This document shows, one piece after another, positions 32,827-44,309 of a DNA stretch of 64,000 nt. The DNA lies in the NCBI RefSeq assembly GCF_032452875.1, contig NC_083869.1, positions 126,114,001 through 126,178,000 on the forward strand, read 5' to 3'. The position numbers and the translations under genes were made by a program. Under the pieces are notes generated by a model that was given only the letters and a program-made list of their open reading frames with translations, did not search any database and was not told where the DNA came from. Source of the DNA: Bos javanicus (lineage: Eukaryota; Chordata; Mammalia; Artiodactyla; Bovidae). How positions within the stretch are numbered: position 1 is the stretch's first letter; each line of letters begins with the position of its first letter.

Positions 32827-33855
32827 GTCGTCCGCAGCAGCCTGGAGGAGCAGGGGCTGCGGGTGCACGGCGTGCGGCTGCACGGCTCGGCCGCCAGCCA
32901 CGTGCTGCACCCCGAGAGCGGCCTGGGCTACAAGGACCTGGATCTGGTGTTCCGCGTGGACCTGCGCAGCGAGGCGTCCTTCCAGTTGACCAAGGAAGTG
33001 GTGCTGGCCTGCCTGCTGGACTTTCTGCCGGCCGGCGTGAGCCGGGCCAAGATCACGCCGCTGACCCTCAAGGAGGCTTACGTGCAGAAGCTGGTGAAAG
33101 TGTGCACTGACACGGACCGCTGGAGCCTCATCTCGCTGTCCAACAAGAGCGGCAAGAACGTGGAGCTCAAGTTCGTGGACTCAGTCAGGCGCCAGTTCGA
33201 GTTCAGTGTCGACTCGTTCCAGATCCTCCTGGACTCCCTGCTGCTCTTCAGCCAGTGCTCGCCCACGCCCATGTCAGAGGCCTTCCACCCGTCGGTGACC
33301 GGCGAGAGCCTGTACGGGGACTTCGCCGAGGCCCTGGACCACCTGCGGCACCGCGTCATCGCCACGCGCAGCCCCGAAGAGATCCGCGGGGGCGGCCTCC
33401 TCAAGTACTGCCACCTGCTGGTGCGCGGCTTCCGGCCGCGGCCCAGCACCGACGTGGGCGCCCTGCAGCGCTACATGTGTTCCCGCTTCTTCATCGACTT
33501 CCCCGACCTGGTGGAGCAGCGGCGCACGCTGGAGCGCTACCTCGAGGCCCACTTCAGCGGGGCCGACGCGGCGCGCCGCTATGCCTGCCTGGTGACGCTG
33601 CACCGGGTGGTCAATGAGAGCACCGTGTGCCTCATGAACCACGAGCGCCGCCAGACGCTGGACCTCATCACCGCGCTGGCGCTCCAGGCGCTGGCCGAGC
33701 AGGGCCCGGCGGCCGCCGCCGCCCTGGCCTGGCGCTGCCCCGCGATCCCCGACGGGTTGGTGCCCGCCACCACCGTCAGCTACTACGTGACCCCCGTGCA
33801 GCCTCTGCTGGCCCGGGCCCACGCCTCCTATCCCACCTGGCTGCCCTGTAACTGA
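32827..33855 (+). CDS. TENT5B: TENT5B coding exon 2 (catalytic body)
   Basis: Codons 89-430 of TENT5B, ending PCN-stop at 33,853-33,855. TENT5 proteins are non-canonical cytoplasmic poly(A) polymerases that add A residues to selected mRNAs. The nucleotidyltransferase signature is complete: Gly108-Ser109 in the helical turn (LHGSAAS), the metal-binding pair Asp125 and Asp127 in YKDLDLVF, and a third acidic residue, Asp206, in VELKFVDS. The C-terminal helical half (FHPSVTGESLYGDF through LVRGFRP and RYMCSRFFIDFPDL to HRVVNEST) is the FAM46-specific domain. The reading frame joins exon 1 in phase 0 at TGCAG/GTCGTC; a GTG at 32,863 is internal codon 101, not a start. The exon is strongly GC-rich and forms its own CpG-dense block, which produces long shadow frames on both strands. 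No frameshift or damaged catalytic residue is seen, so the gene looks functional. Confidence 0.97.
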   Translation, partial: VVRSSLEEQGLRVHGVRLHGSAASHVLHPESGLGYKDLDLVFRVDLRSEASFQLTKEVVLACLLDFLPAGVSRAKITPLTLKEAYVQKLVKVCTDTDRWSLISLSNKSGKNVELKFVDSVRRQFEFSVDSFQILLDSLLLFSQCSPTPMSEAFHPSVTGESLYGDFAEALDHLRHRVIATRSPEEIRGGGLLKYCHLLVRGFRPRPSTDVGALQRYMCSRFFIDFPDLVEQRRTLERYLEAHFSGADAARRYACLVTLHRVVNESTVCLMNHERRQTLDLITALALQALAEQGPAAAAALAWRCPAIPDGLVPATTVSYYVTPVQPLLARAHASYPTWLPCN

Positions 33856-34726
33856 CTCGGCCCCTGGCCGGTAAGGACTCGGCCGCCCCGGATGGACTGG
33901 GTCTTCCAGGAGGGCGGGGAGGACCGGGCCAGAGACAGGCAGCCGGGGCTAGGGGGCCCAGCACTGCTGCAGAGTCAGGCCTCCGACTGAACAAACCAGA
34001 TTTCTCCCCGAAGGGAGGGCCCCAGAGGACTGAAGGCCAAACTGGGGTTCTCGGTAAATGGACTTTTTGGTTATTTGCGCCACCCTTTTGGAGCAGCATA
34101 ATTGTGGGGTGCCAGGGTAATTCGTCTTGAGGGTCAACTGCCTTTAGGAGGAGACAAAGAATGTTTGGGATGGTAGCCTCAAGGCCCATCATCTCAGGCT
34201 GATTTCTGTGGCCTAGAAAGGGTCTTTCTGGCTCGGGCCAGCCCTCAGTGACACCATCAGCCTTCAAGGGCCTGCAGCCCATGCAATGGCTAAAATATTT
34301 TTATGTTATGGGAATCACTCACTTTGAGTCGGGCTGAACCACTAACTAGGAGGAGGGAAACTGAGGCAGATGCCTAGGTTTGGAGAGGGATAGGTTTAGC
34401 TCAGCCCCCTAACACCCCTACCCCGAGCTGTCTAGGTGCGCCTTGGCCAGGAACCAAGCAGCCTGGGGTGGAACAGAAGCCATGCCCCTGTCGGGGTGCT
34501 TCTCCCTTCCCCCACGTGGTGAGGAGCCCTCCTGCCTGGGAGCTTGTTCTCTAGAAGGTGCTGGGTCCAATGTAGCCACAGTCAAGTGATCCCACCCTCC
34601 TGGCCTGGTTACAGGGTCCTCACGAGGGAAAGGAGAGGTATGCCCCACCTCCCTTCCCATCCCTCTGGATTTGTAACTATTTTGCACTTTTAACACCTGC
34701 CAATAAAGATTGTCCACACTGAGCTT
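33856..34726 (+). terminator. TENT5B: TENT5B 3'UTR and poly(A) signal
   Basis: The 3'UTR is about 870 nt with no recognised retroelement. AATAAA lies at 34,702-34,707, and cleavage is expected near 34,720-34,730. A GT-rich stretch (ggctgtggggtctgtggctg, 34,762-34,781) follows as a plausible downstream element. Confidence 0.85.
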
Positions 34727-35071
34727 AGCACCATGCTTTCTCCTGGGAGAAGGACCTTCCATGGCTGTGGGGTCTGTGGCTGCCTCTCGCCCAGCCTGAG
34801 TCTGGCTTGTATTGTGGGAGGGGACTTTGGGGGACGGGGTCTGAGTCCTGGCCGGTGGTTAGGGAATGCCCCTCCTTCCCCCAGCTTGGCAGTTGTGCTA
34901 CAAGCCTCTGTCTACACATGTGATTTGCCCCTGCACATCATTTCAGCAAATCTCTTGCTAAAAAGGAGATGTTTCAGTGTTTCCTACCTAGAGTCCTGAT
35001 GACCCTGGAACTGGCTTATACTCCAATGCTCAGGGCTGCTTGACTCCATCTCTGCTCAACCTTCCCCAACT

Positions 35072-35108
35072 CCACCCACCCCCCCCCCCCCCCGCCCCGC
35101 CGCCCCAG
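35072..35108. repeat. Poly-C tract (15 C) with CCCCGCC flank
   Basis: Fifteen consecutive C at 35,079-35,093, then gccccgccgcccc. The minus strand is therefore a run of G able to form G-quadruplex. It lies 350 bp past the TENT5B poly(A) site. Homopolymer length here may be a sequencing artefact. Confidence 0.8.
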
Positions 35109-35237
35109 GAAGCAGGTGAACAAGCAGGGGGAGTCTGGACTGGAGACCCTCCCTCTAGATGTGGCAGCTGGGACTAGGTTGGGGGAGGCCTTCTGGCACC
35201 TCCAAAGCCAGAGCCCAGGTTTGGCCTCCCCACTGGG

Positions 35238-35552
35238 AGTTGTTGTTCAGTCGCTAAGTCATGTCCGACTCTTTGCAACCTCATTGCAGCACGCCAGGCT
35301 TCCCAGTCCTCCACTATCTCCCAGAGTTTGCTCAAACTCATGTCTGCTGAGTTAATGATGCCATCCCACCATCTCATCCTCTGTCGTCCCCTTCTCCTTC
35401 TGCCCTCAATCTTTCCCATAATCAGGGTCTTTCCCAATAGGTCAGCTCTTGGCATCAAGTAGCCAAAAGACTGTAGCTTCAGCATCAGTCCTTCCAATGA
35501 ATATTCAGGGCTGATTTCCTTTAGGATTGACTGGTTTGATCTCCTTGCTGTC
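35238..35552 (-). mobile_element. BovB LINE 3' end, minus
   Basis: Reverse BovB from its 3' end to about 315 bp inward, ending at gatctccttgctgtc. Confidence 0.87.
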
Positions 35553-37784
35553 TCCTCCCTCTCGCATCCCTGAGTGCTGGTCGGGGGATGCCTTGCTCTA
35601 AGCAAGTCCCCTAGAGGGGCAAGGACTCTCGTTTCCAAACCCAGCTGGGACCATGCCTGGCTGCCTGGGAGTGCCAGCCGCCAGCCACAAGCTCTTAGGG
35701 AGGTGTTCCCTCAGGGCATCAGCCAGTCACAGGCCTGGACGCTGCCTACTGTTTACCCAGCCTCTTTGATCCAGGGAGTGCAATGTCCTTAACATATTCA
35801 GGCTCATTAGTGGCCTCTGAAGTGCTGGCTTTTATGGTTCCAGTCAGAGTGGAGAAAACAAGGCTGCGGAGGAGGCCCCAGGCCACCTGGTTGAGTCCAG
35901 CCATCTCACCTGCTCGGTGCGTCCCTGCTGGGCTCAGAATGGCTAGAAGGATGAGTGGAAAGGCTGTCTGCTTGGTGACTAAAAGCAGCCTCCCACCCTA
36001 CCCTGGCTGTGCCCACTCAACTAGGGTCCTAGGATGGGGGGCACTAAGTTTGTCCCAGCTCCTGCTTTGGGGTGTGAGGGGGAAGCTCACAGTGTAAGCA
36101 CAGAGGCCTAGCTTCTTGGAGTGGGGAGTGGGATTCACCTGCCTGTGCTTGTTTCAGAGGGGAGGAGCCAGAAATCCATGGCACACGTGTGTGTGCACTG
36201 GATTCAGCCCACGTGCGCTGGCTACCCCTTCAGGGGGTGGAAACACAACAGTAAACAAAGACCAACATCCCTACCCTTGTGAAAATCACACTCGAATGGG
36301 AAAGAGAAAATAAACTAAATTATATAGTCTTAGAAGGTCAGCGACGCCTAAGAATATACATAGCTGGGTAAGGGATTGGAAGTGCTGAGGTGTGCAACTT
36401 TAAAAAGGGTGTGCCTCCTTGAAAGGGCAACAATCTGATTGAACAAAGACAATGGGGAGCAAACCATGCGGATGTCTGGGGAAAGAGCCTTCCGGGTGGA
36501 GGGGACTCATCACATGCTCCTGGCAGGTGTGTCTGGGGAAGGGCACGTGTGCCTGAGGCTGCCCGGCTCACCCTGCACAGGTCTGTGTGCTGCCCAAGAG
36601 AAGTGGAAGACGGGAGTTTCCTGCTAACAGCTACCACTTCTGGAGAGCTCTCCCCCAGACTGGGCGCCAGGCTGAGGTCTCCCCAATCACAGCATCCCAG
36701 TGCACCCCGGCAACAACTCCACGAGAGAAGGACAAGTATTTCCACTTTACAGACAAGAAAACTGACACCAGAGAGGCTTGTGGGCCATTGCTGTTAACCC
36801 CTGCACCATCCTGCCCTTACACTCTGGTTTCACCTGGTTGGGCATGACAGTATGTCTCCTATACATACATGTGACATGGCACATTTGGCATGTGACAGAT
36901 AAAAAAGCTTGCATTACTGTGACTTGGCCATTTTACGACGATGGCAGAGTGTAGCAGTTGTGCCCACCTGTACATTTTCTTGATGGAACTGTGACACCTG
37001 ATACAGCTTGTGGTGGCAGTGTCAGAGGCCTGTATGACAGCGGGTGTGCCTGTTGGGTGTGTTTGGAGGAGGTGTAGTGTTTCCGGGTGTGAGAGAAACA
37101 CTGACTCAGTGGCTGGCATTGTTCTCTGATGGACAATCCCTGTAGCCATCTAAGATGCCAGGACAGGAAAGAATCAAGAACTAGGAGCCAGAAAGGGGGA
37201 AGACTGAGGGAGGAAAAGACCCATACCCCTTCTCCTCTCCAAGCAACAGTCCATTTCCCCCCAAGACCTGCAGTGGGTAGGAGAGCCCCAGAGCGGGAAC
37301 TGCCTTGTTGCGAAATTTGGGGATTGAAAGATAGGCCCCCAGGAAGCTGCTGGACGTGTTGGCCCTTCCAGTCCCACTCTCTGCCCTCCTTCATGCTCTG
37401 TGATCCTGGGAGGCTGACCTCTATGAACTGTGCATCAATGGCTCCCTTGTTCCCTGCCTCTCTGTTGGGTTCAGCCAATGAGAGTCCCCAGCAGGAGGTA
37501 CCAGAGGGAGGAGGAGAATGGGGTGTTTATTTCCCTGCTCCCTTCCCAACTTCCCTTCGCGGTGGTTGCCTACATCGCTCAACCAGAGGCCACTGCTCCT
37601 GTCAGGGTCCCTCTCCACACAGTTGCACTCTCCAATTCCCAAAGCCCTTGCCTCCCCTCTCCCCTCTTTACCCCTTCAGGCCCAGGAGTCGTGAAGGCTT
37701 CTCTCTGTTGCTAGCCCTACAGATAGCTGTGGTACCTTGTTAGTTTCTTAAGCCCAGCCCACAGCTTTGGAAATAGTCTCTTTA

Positions 37785-38000
37785 AAAAAATTTTTTTTTA
37801 ATTTTTTAAAAATTTATTTATTTGGCTGATCTGGGTCTTAGTTGCAGCTCCCAGGACCTTCGATCTTCATTGCAGCAGGATCTTTAGTTCCCAACTCTTA
37901 GTTGCAGCATGTGGGATCTAGTTCCCCAACCAGGGATAGAACCTGGGTCCCCGGCATTGGGTACTCAGAGTCTTAGCCACAGGACCACCAGGGAAGTCCA
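37785..38000 (-). mobile_element. CHR-type SINE, minus
   Basis: Reverse CHR SINE, with A/T tail at the left (37,781-37,820) and gaccaccagggaagtcc at the right. gaaatagt flanks both ends (37,769 and 38,002). Confidence 0.87.
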
Positions 38001-38394
38001 AGAAATAGTGCCTTTTAAAATCTCTCCCCAGTTTGAGTGTGCCCTGTCTCTGCTGGGACCCCGCCTGACAGGGGCACCCATCCACCAGCACGGTCACACG
38101 CAGTTCCCCACGGATCACCATGCTGCCATGTCATCACACTCACATCCCTTTGTCCCATGAGGGCATCCCATCCCCGAGCTTCCGCATCACATCCTTCATT
38201 CAGGAAGCTTCCTGGAGAGGTTCAGCTTGGAGCCAAGTCAAGGGAGCAGTCAGTCTGCAAATCCATCAACAGGCCCAGACTGCCAAACGAAACTAAACGG
38301 CAACTGCTCAAAGAACTGCCAACTTAAAGAGCCCTGCCAGACACGCGAAAAGGCAAGGTGGTGCAGGCACTCACAGAGTAGACCTCAAGACCAC

Positions 38395-39126
38395 ACGGGC
38401 TGATCTCACATCACTGAGGTTTATTCTTCCTGAATGCACACAACAGGCAACTGACTCCATATGCATTCCTTTTGTGGAATTCTACAAGTTCTGGGTGAGG
38501 TGTGAGTCCATCTGGCCCCCTTCCGTCTACCATCAAGATATTTGAATCAAGTGCTCCCTTTTTTCATTTAAAACTTAATATTTTTATGTGGTCAATCCCT
38601 CTTCCCGAGAAAGAGGTGTCTCCCCTGGGAGCCAGCAGCCCATTATCTTTCTGAGGGGCCGCAGGCAGGCACCCACACAGGACAAGGATGGTGGGCAAAG
38701 AAAACTGAGGGACTGTTCAGAGCAACATTTTCCCTCAAACAGCCCTCCTGCCACTGTTTGACTGAGCAGCAACGGCACCTACCAAAATGGGGACCCCAGC
38801 TGCGCTGAGACTTGTTTTTTAAAGAGAAATCCTTTTCTCAGTGGAAAGGTTTGCTGCTCTGTTAATCTGATTGCATCTCAAAGGACTTGTAACATCCCCA
38901 GTTGTACCATGTAAGCCAGAGTCAAATGCGGGAACATATAAATTCCTAGTAGAGGCAACTTCCCTAGAACCCAGCCCCTTGCCACCGTCAAGTGAGGGGC
39001 TCCTTTGAGGTGAGGAGGGTGCTCCGCTTGTGCAGGGCTGATTAGAGAAGTCTTCCTGAAGGAGGTGAAAGGAGCAGAATCCAGAAGTCAGATCCTGAGT
39101 TGAGGCTCGGGAGGAGCTGGGAGGAG
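38395..39126 (-). other. TRNP1: Inferred TRNP1 3'UTR exon
   Basis: On the minus strand a strong acceptor (ttattctttccag/ctcc, AG at 39,128-39,127) opens a repeat-free 730-bp block. The block ends with AATAAA (complement of 38,420-38,425) followed by the GT-rich gtgtggtcttgaggt. With the promoter at 45,130 this gives a gene of about 6.7 kb, close to my recollection of a two-exon human TRNP1 of about 7 kb whose second exon is non-coding. The donor in exon 1 is not certain: candidates on the minus strand after the stop are CTGG/GTAGAA (near 44,236) and CCCA/GTAAAG (near 44,157). Confidence 0.55.
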
Positions 39127-41055
39127 CTGGAAAGAATAATTTCAAGAGCTTTCATTACCTCTCTCTCTCTCACACAGCCACCCAGCCCCACCCAAACCCT
39201 TCAGCATTTACCTCCTTAAGAGAGGCCATTGTGGAGAGAAGGCGCAAGGGCAATATTTTGGAAAAGGGCTCCACTGGCTCCCGCCCTGGAAGGGGTGGGG
39301 GCTCCTGGGGTGAGCTCCCTTGGGCCTCTGTCCTTGGCTGGGATCCCCACTGGTCTGAGCAGCTGGAATGGAATGTTCCTGGGATAAAACGCCTGCCCCT
39401 CCTCCACCTCTCCCCTTATGGAGTTCCTCGGGGAAGGCACTGGGGGGAGAAGGGGGACTGTTCTGGGATGCCTGATATGGCGATGCTCTGGACAAGCAAA
39501 GGCCCACACTACCCAGGGGCTCTGTCCTGGCAGCCTCTCCTAGGCCAGGTAGGCTGGCTCCACTGAGCATTTACAGACCTTCTCTGTGTGCTAGTGACCT
39601 CTCACTTAATACTTGGAAATCATCTCCTTCCTAACTCCCCATAAAACACACACACACAAGAAACGGGCTCAGAGAAGGGAAGTCATTTGCCCAAGTTCTC
39701 CCAGCTGAGAAGCTGAGCTCCAGGCTAGGACTAAATCCCACGTCTTTCTTGTTCTAAGTATCAGGACACTTTCTGCCCCACCAGGGAGCCAGTCAGCCTC
39801 CTCCTCTACCATCCCAGGCTCTTCACTCTCCAATCATGCCAGCCCAGGTGCACAGAGGAGGAGGAAGCCCTCCAAGGCAAACCCAGGCCCTAAGCATCCC
39901 TGACCTGCCCTTGCTGACTCAGCCTGACTCATACCCCAGAGCACAACCAAGCTAGGCAGCCAGCCTTTGGAGGGTGTGGCCAGACCTTGGAGGGGTGGCA
40001 CCTTTTTTGCCACCAATGTCTGATCACATCCCTCCTCAGAACCAAGGACTAGGGTTTCCTGTACCCAGACTCAAAGAGCAAGTGCTCAGAAACCCATGTG
40101 GAGCCCTCAATATCTTGAAAAACAGAAAGCCACATAGCCTAATGTTGAAGGTGTCCCCCACTCAGGTGTTCCATGTGATTGGGCCAGTCACTCACTCTCC
40201 CTGACCCTCAGTTTCCTCATCTGTGGAAATGGGAATAACTCCTACTTTGTTGGCAGAGTAGCTGGGAGGATTGAAACAGCTAATGGGTGTAAAGCGCTTA
40301 GCACAGTACTTGGCATAGATGTGGTGGTTAATATATTATTCCACAACAAAGGATTCCCTTCCCCTATCACTCCTAGCCAGGGTGCGGTCAAGATCTAATG
40401 CAGGAATAAATAGGCTGGGGATGTCCCAGCTTTCCCAAATACCTCCTCCCAAGCTGAATGTAAAGGCGGGAGGAGATAAAAGTTCTCCTCCTTCAGTTCG
40501 GAGAAGACTGGGACCCCAAGTTTTTCTGGAGGGACCTGGCTGTCAGGGTAAGGGAGCCTTCTAGAGACTACCCACTGCAGGCTTGGAGCACCTTAGCTGC
40601 AAATTGTCGCTTCAACCTAATCTCTGGGAAGCCACCTTGATTCCCAGGTGGCGGCGGCAGAGATGGAGTGTTCTGATCAATTATCAGTCTAACACATCTG
40701 GGAGGAGTAAAGTACTCTGGGCTTTTACTCAGACGGTACCGCCAACAGGTGCAACCTCTCTCTCCAGGAAAGTCCCTCCTGATGGACCTGCCCTCTGAGG
40801 TCAGAGGCCCGCCCTTTCTCTAAGTGACCGCCAGTACTCTCACGTTCTTGCCAGACCCTTAAAGCTCAACGCCTGAGATGCCGGGGCAATAGGAGTAGGG
40901 GCTGGCTGGGTGCAGGGATATGGACAGAGGGAACCTGCTCCAGGCCACACCCCCACGCTCAGGGAAGCAGCCCACACTGCCCTCTGGTGGCGCCGCCCGG
41001 GGGCGCCACACTTGCCCAGGGCCAGCCAAGAGAGCGACAGGACTCATCCAGAGGG
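39127..41055. other. Presumed TRNP1 intron, distal part
   Basis: No coding signal. A reverse MIR (about 39,575-39,755) and a forward MIR (about 40,110-40,345) are readable, plus a short cacacacaca tract near 39,648. Confidence 0.45.
40979..40990 (-). promoter_or_regulatory. CTCF core motif, reverse
   Basis: GCCCTCTGGTGG on the + strand, followed by cgcc, is the reverse complement of CCACCAGAGGGC, matching the CTCF core at every position it covers. It points left, toward the forward motif at 2,498. Confidence 0.6.
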
Positions 41056-41269
41056 GCTGCTGCTGCTGCTGCTAAGTCGATTCAGTCGTGTCGGACTCTG
41101 TGAGACCCCATAGACGGCAGTCCACCAGGCTCCCCTGTCCCTGGGATTCTCCAGGCAAGAATACTGGAGTGGGATGCCATTTCCTTCTCCAATGCATGAA
41201 AGTGAAAAGTGAAACTGAAGTCGCTCAGTCGTGTCCGACCCTCAGCGACCCCATGGACTGCAGCAGCAG
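41056..41269 (-). mobile_element. Bov-A2 dimeric SINE, minus
   Basis: Reverse Bov-A2 with a gctgctgctgctgctgct tail. Weak flanking similarity (cagaggggct / agaggggcag). Confidence 0.9.
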
Positions 41270-41502
41270 AGAGGGGCAGGTTCCCCTAAATCCCTAAACT
41301 GGTCTTCCCGCCCCTCCCTTTGCCTTGCTGACATCCCAGCTTCACTAGTGGCCATCAGTGTCCTCGGTGCACAGATCCCTCAGGATCGCCTGTCCTTAGT
41401 CCAGTCCCCAGGGCTAGATGGCTGGGCCATCTAGAAAGTGTTTAGGAAGTCATGGGGCGGGGTGGGGGCTACAATATATAACCAGGGGCCAGAGTTAGTT
41501 GT

Positions 41503-41700
41503 GGGGCTTCCCTGGTGGCTCAGCTGGTAAAGAATCTGCCTGCAATGTGGGAAACCTGGGTTCTATCCCTGGGTTGGGAAGATCCCCTGGAAAACGGAAT
41601 GGCTATCCACTCTAGTATTCTGGCCTAGAGAATTCCATGGACTGTGTAGTCACGGGATCACAAAGAGTCAGACACAACTGAGAGATTTTCACTCACTTCA
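41503..41700 (+). mobile_element. Bov-tA SINE
   Basis: Forward Bov-tA flanked by gttagttgtgg and gtcagttgtga, an imperfect duplication. Confidence 0.9.
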
Positions 41701-41703
41701 TAG

Positions 41704-42798
41704 TCAGTTGTGAAGGCCTGAAGACAGCCCTCCTCCAACAACGCCAGGGCAGGCTGTCTAGAGGAGGGCTGGGAGACACAAGCGCTTGAAAGCAGAAACC
41801 TTCTGATCCAGTGCTGCTTCTTGAGCGCCCTTGAGCGCCTGGACTGAGCAGAGATCAATGTTTGCTGATTGCGGAGAAAATGGAACCTTCTAGAAGGATC
41901 CTGGGTGGGCCAGGCAAGGGTGGGAAGATGACTTGTATTGTATTTGTTGGCTGAGGAGTAGTGGACAGAGCACTGAACCAAGAGCTGGGGTTTAAGTCAG
42001 TGAGCACTGTGAGCCCTGGCTGAGGCCCTTAATGAGAAGCTTGGGACATCTGGAAGTGGAGGGAGGGGACAGAGCTGCCTGTGAGCCTGGGACCAATCTC
42101 CATTCCTACATATACCACTTACTCCAGCAAGAGCTATCTCTAATTCCCTATTCGCCCTACTCCCCTCTTCCAAACCAAGGCAAAGCTGATTACCAATAAA
42201 TCCCAGAGAAAGGCAAAATTGTGGTGTCACAGAGCACTTTAAACCATTAGCTAAAAGCTTCTCTGAACCAAGAGTCCCTCCCATGCAAACAGTCCTGGCT
42301 ACAGCCCAGCACTGCAGCCTGAAGCGCCTCACTGTCACCTCCAGGGAGTCCTTGTCCTCTCTCTCTAGACCCAAAGTGACCCAAGTGGCTTTGGAAGGTC
42401 CTTTCCCTCGGGAGACCAGAGGATGCCAGGGCTCCTCACTGCTCTCTCAGTCCCCAAGCTCTCAGAGTCTCTGAGACCTCCTCCTGGACTTCCCCTCCCC
42501 AGCTAAGAATGGGTTCAGGAAGGCCTGGCTGTGAGCTGAGAAACCAGGAAAAAAAGTTTGGTACCTGGGAAGAGGAAGAGCTAGCTGGAGAAGGGATAGG
42601 TGAGGGCCCCCGGGGCTCTGGCTTTCAGAGCAGTGCGCCTGACCCCAAGGACTCTAGGATGAAACCAGATTCCCGTGACTCTTAGCTGCCTCGTTCTATC
42701 CCCTTCTTCCCTGCAAGCTCTGACATGAGGAGCGATAGCTATGTTCAGAGAGGGACTGAGGAAACCAGCCCATATCGGGGATGGAGTTGTTCTAGGTC
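41704..42798. other. Presumed TRNP1 intron, middle part
   Basis: I see no gene or clear repeat here, apart from scattered pyrimidine-rich stretches. Confidence 0.4.
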
Positions 42799-43002
42799 AA
42801 GGGTCCCCAATCTCTGGGATCTAATGACTGATGATCTGCTGTGGAGCTGCCATAATAATAGTAGAAATAAAGTGTACAATACATGTGATGCGCTTAAGTC
42901 ATCCCCAAACCATCCCCCCCCCCACCCATCCAGCCCCAGTCAGTAGAAAAATTGTCTTCCCAGAAACTGATCCCTAGAACTAAAAATGTTGGAGACTGCT
43001 AT
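42799..43002. mobile_element. MER1-type hAT DNA transposon
   Basis: Short non-autonomous hAT element. Terminal agggtccccaat at the left and gttggagactgct at the right are inverted partners, flanked by the 8-bp pair tctaggtc / tccaggtc. The interior has aataaagtgtacaatacatg and a run of 11 C near 42,916. Confidence 0.75.
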
Positions 43003-44040
43003 TCCAGGTCACACGGCAGACAAGGGGACACCAGTTCTACCTAGCCCCTGCCCCTGGCCAGCAGAGATACGGCAAGAAGGACACACATACACCCTGGGAC
43101 CTAGATCTGTCCCTAGCTGGCAGGTGACCTTGCCACTCCGTAAAATAAGGACTTCAGATCAGCTCCTGGGCGCCAGCAGCAAAAGCAGAGCCTGTTTCTA
43201 GGTGTGACATAAAAGAATAAGACATTCTTCCATGATTTATGGGAGAAGACAGACCTCTGCCCTGTGTTAACCTCCCAACAAACCTTCCAGGAGGTGAAGA
43301 TACCTAGTTCACAGACCAACAAGTGAGACTGCAGTCAGCTCAGCTGGTGGGCAGCAAAGCATCAGCCAGGCCATTCACGGCTGAGTGGAGCAGGGGAGCG
43401 GGCCTGAAGGGCATGTGGAAGGAAAGTGGATCTCATTTCAGGTCTGGCCCTTTAAGGCCCCACTTTCTAGAATCTAGAAGCCGATGACATACCTGCTCCC
43501 CTGGGGCCCGTTACAGGATGTCACCTGGCTCCATCCCTGGCAGAGCCATCTTAGCGACAGGTTGGGAGCTCCTAGGAGAACCTGCAAACCTTCAGGCAGT
43601 CACCAAACACCCCTGGTCGTCTGAGTCAGCTCTCAGCGAAGCTGCATGAGGGCCTGAGGAAAGACCCGTCCCCCAGAAGTGGAAGGGCCTAAGCATAGTA
43701 TGATGGGAGCAAATCCTTAACCTCTCTGCGATTCCATCTCCCCAAATGGGAAATAGGGCCTTAGGAGACAACTCAAAGCAACATCGCTGTGCCAGCTGCC
43801 ACCCCATCCTGGGGCGTCATTATTCTGCCCTGAGAAAGGCGTGCCACAGTCGCAGCCCCAAGGGACCCAGGAAAGGCAACGCTGGAGGAGGTGAGAGTGG
43901 GGTTGTTTCAACCAGTAAAAGTTTGCTGGCAAACCCGTCCTGGCATCTGAGCGGCCTCAATCTGTCCAACTCTATAATGGGGACTTAGTGCCACTACCTC
44001 ATTCCCCAGGAGTTCTGGGAGAGGCGGCAGCAGAAAATGG
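43003..44040. other. Presumed TRNP1 intron, proximal part
   Basis: No gene or clear young repeat is seen. Some MIR-like cores (about 43,280-43,330, cttccaggaggtgaagatac) are too diverged to be sure. Confidence 0.4.
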
Positions 44041-44045
44041 ACAGC

Positions 44046-44309
44046 TTTATTTAACGACCCAGCGAACTCCAGAAGCTCTAGGGAAGGGAGGCCTCCCCGC
44101 CCCGCCCCTCGGATGCGCCAGCCGCTAAGACCGCACCTCGGTTTCTCCTTCTTTACTGGGCCCCCGGCCCCCCGACTGTCTCTTCCTGTGGTCGGCCAAT
44201 CTGTCCATCCGCGTCGGTGACGTCGTTCTACCCAGCCGGCGTCCGCAGTCCATCGGTCGCCACCCAGGCGGTGGTCTCTCGGGGCGGCCAGGGGTCCCGG
44301 CGCCGGAGG
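44046..44309 (-). terminator. TRNP1: TRNP1 proximal 3'UTR with poly(A) signal
   Basis: Directly after the TRNP1 stop, the minus strand runs 258 nt to AATAAA (complement of 44,046-44,051). If used, it would give a short unspliced mRNA; if the distal exon is used, this lies in intron. A CRE-like tgacgtcg sits at 44,218-44,225. Confidence 0.55.

Larger units (their letters stand above)
34731..37784. other. Spacer between the convergent genes
   Basis: No gene. It holds a poly-C tract (35,072-35,108), a BovB fragment (35,238-35,552), an L2-type relic (about 36,235-36,340) and a reverse MIR (about 36,715-36,790). The 204-codon + frame at 37,129-37,743 shows no family features and is treated as chance. 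Confidence 0.55.

Noticed and set aside
33255..33822. Long Arg/Ala/Gly-rich frames overlapping TENT5B exon 2 on both strands
   Set aside because: Shadows of the strongly GC3-biased TENT5B frame, with no independent start or family match.
37129..37743. 204-codon + frame between the two genes
   Set aside because: Overlaps comparable frames on both strands; composition-driven and without recognisable domains.
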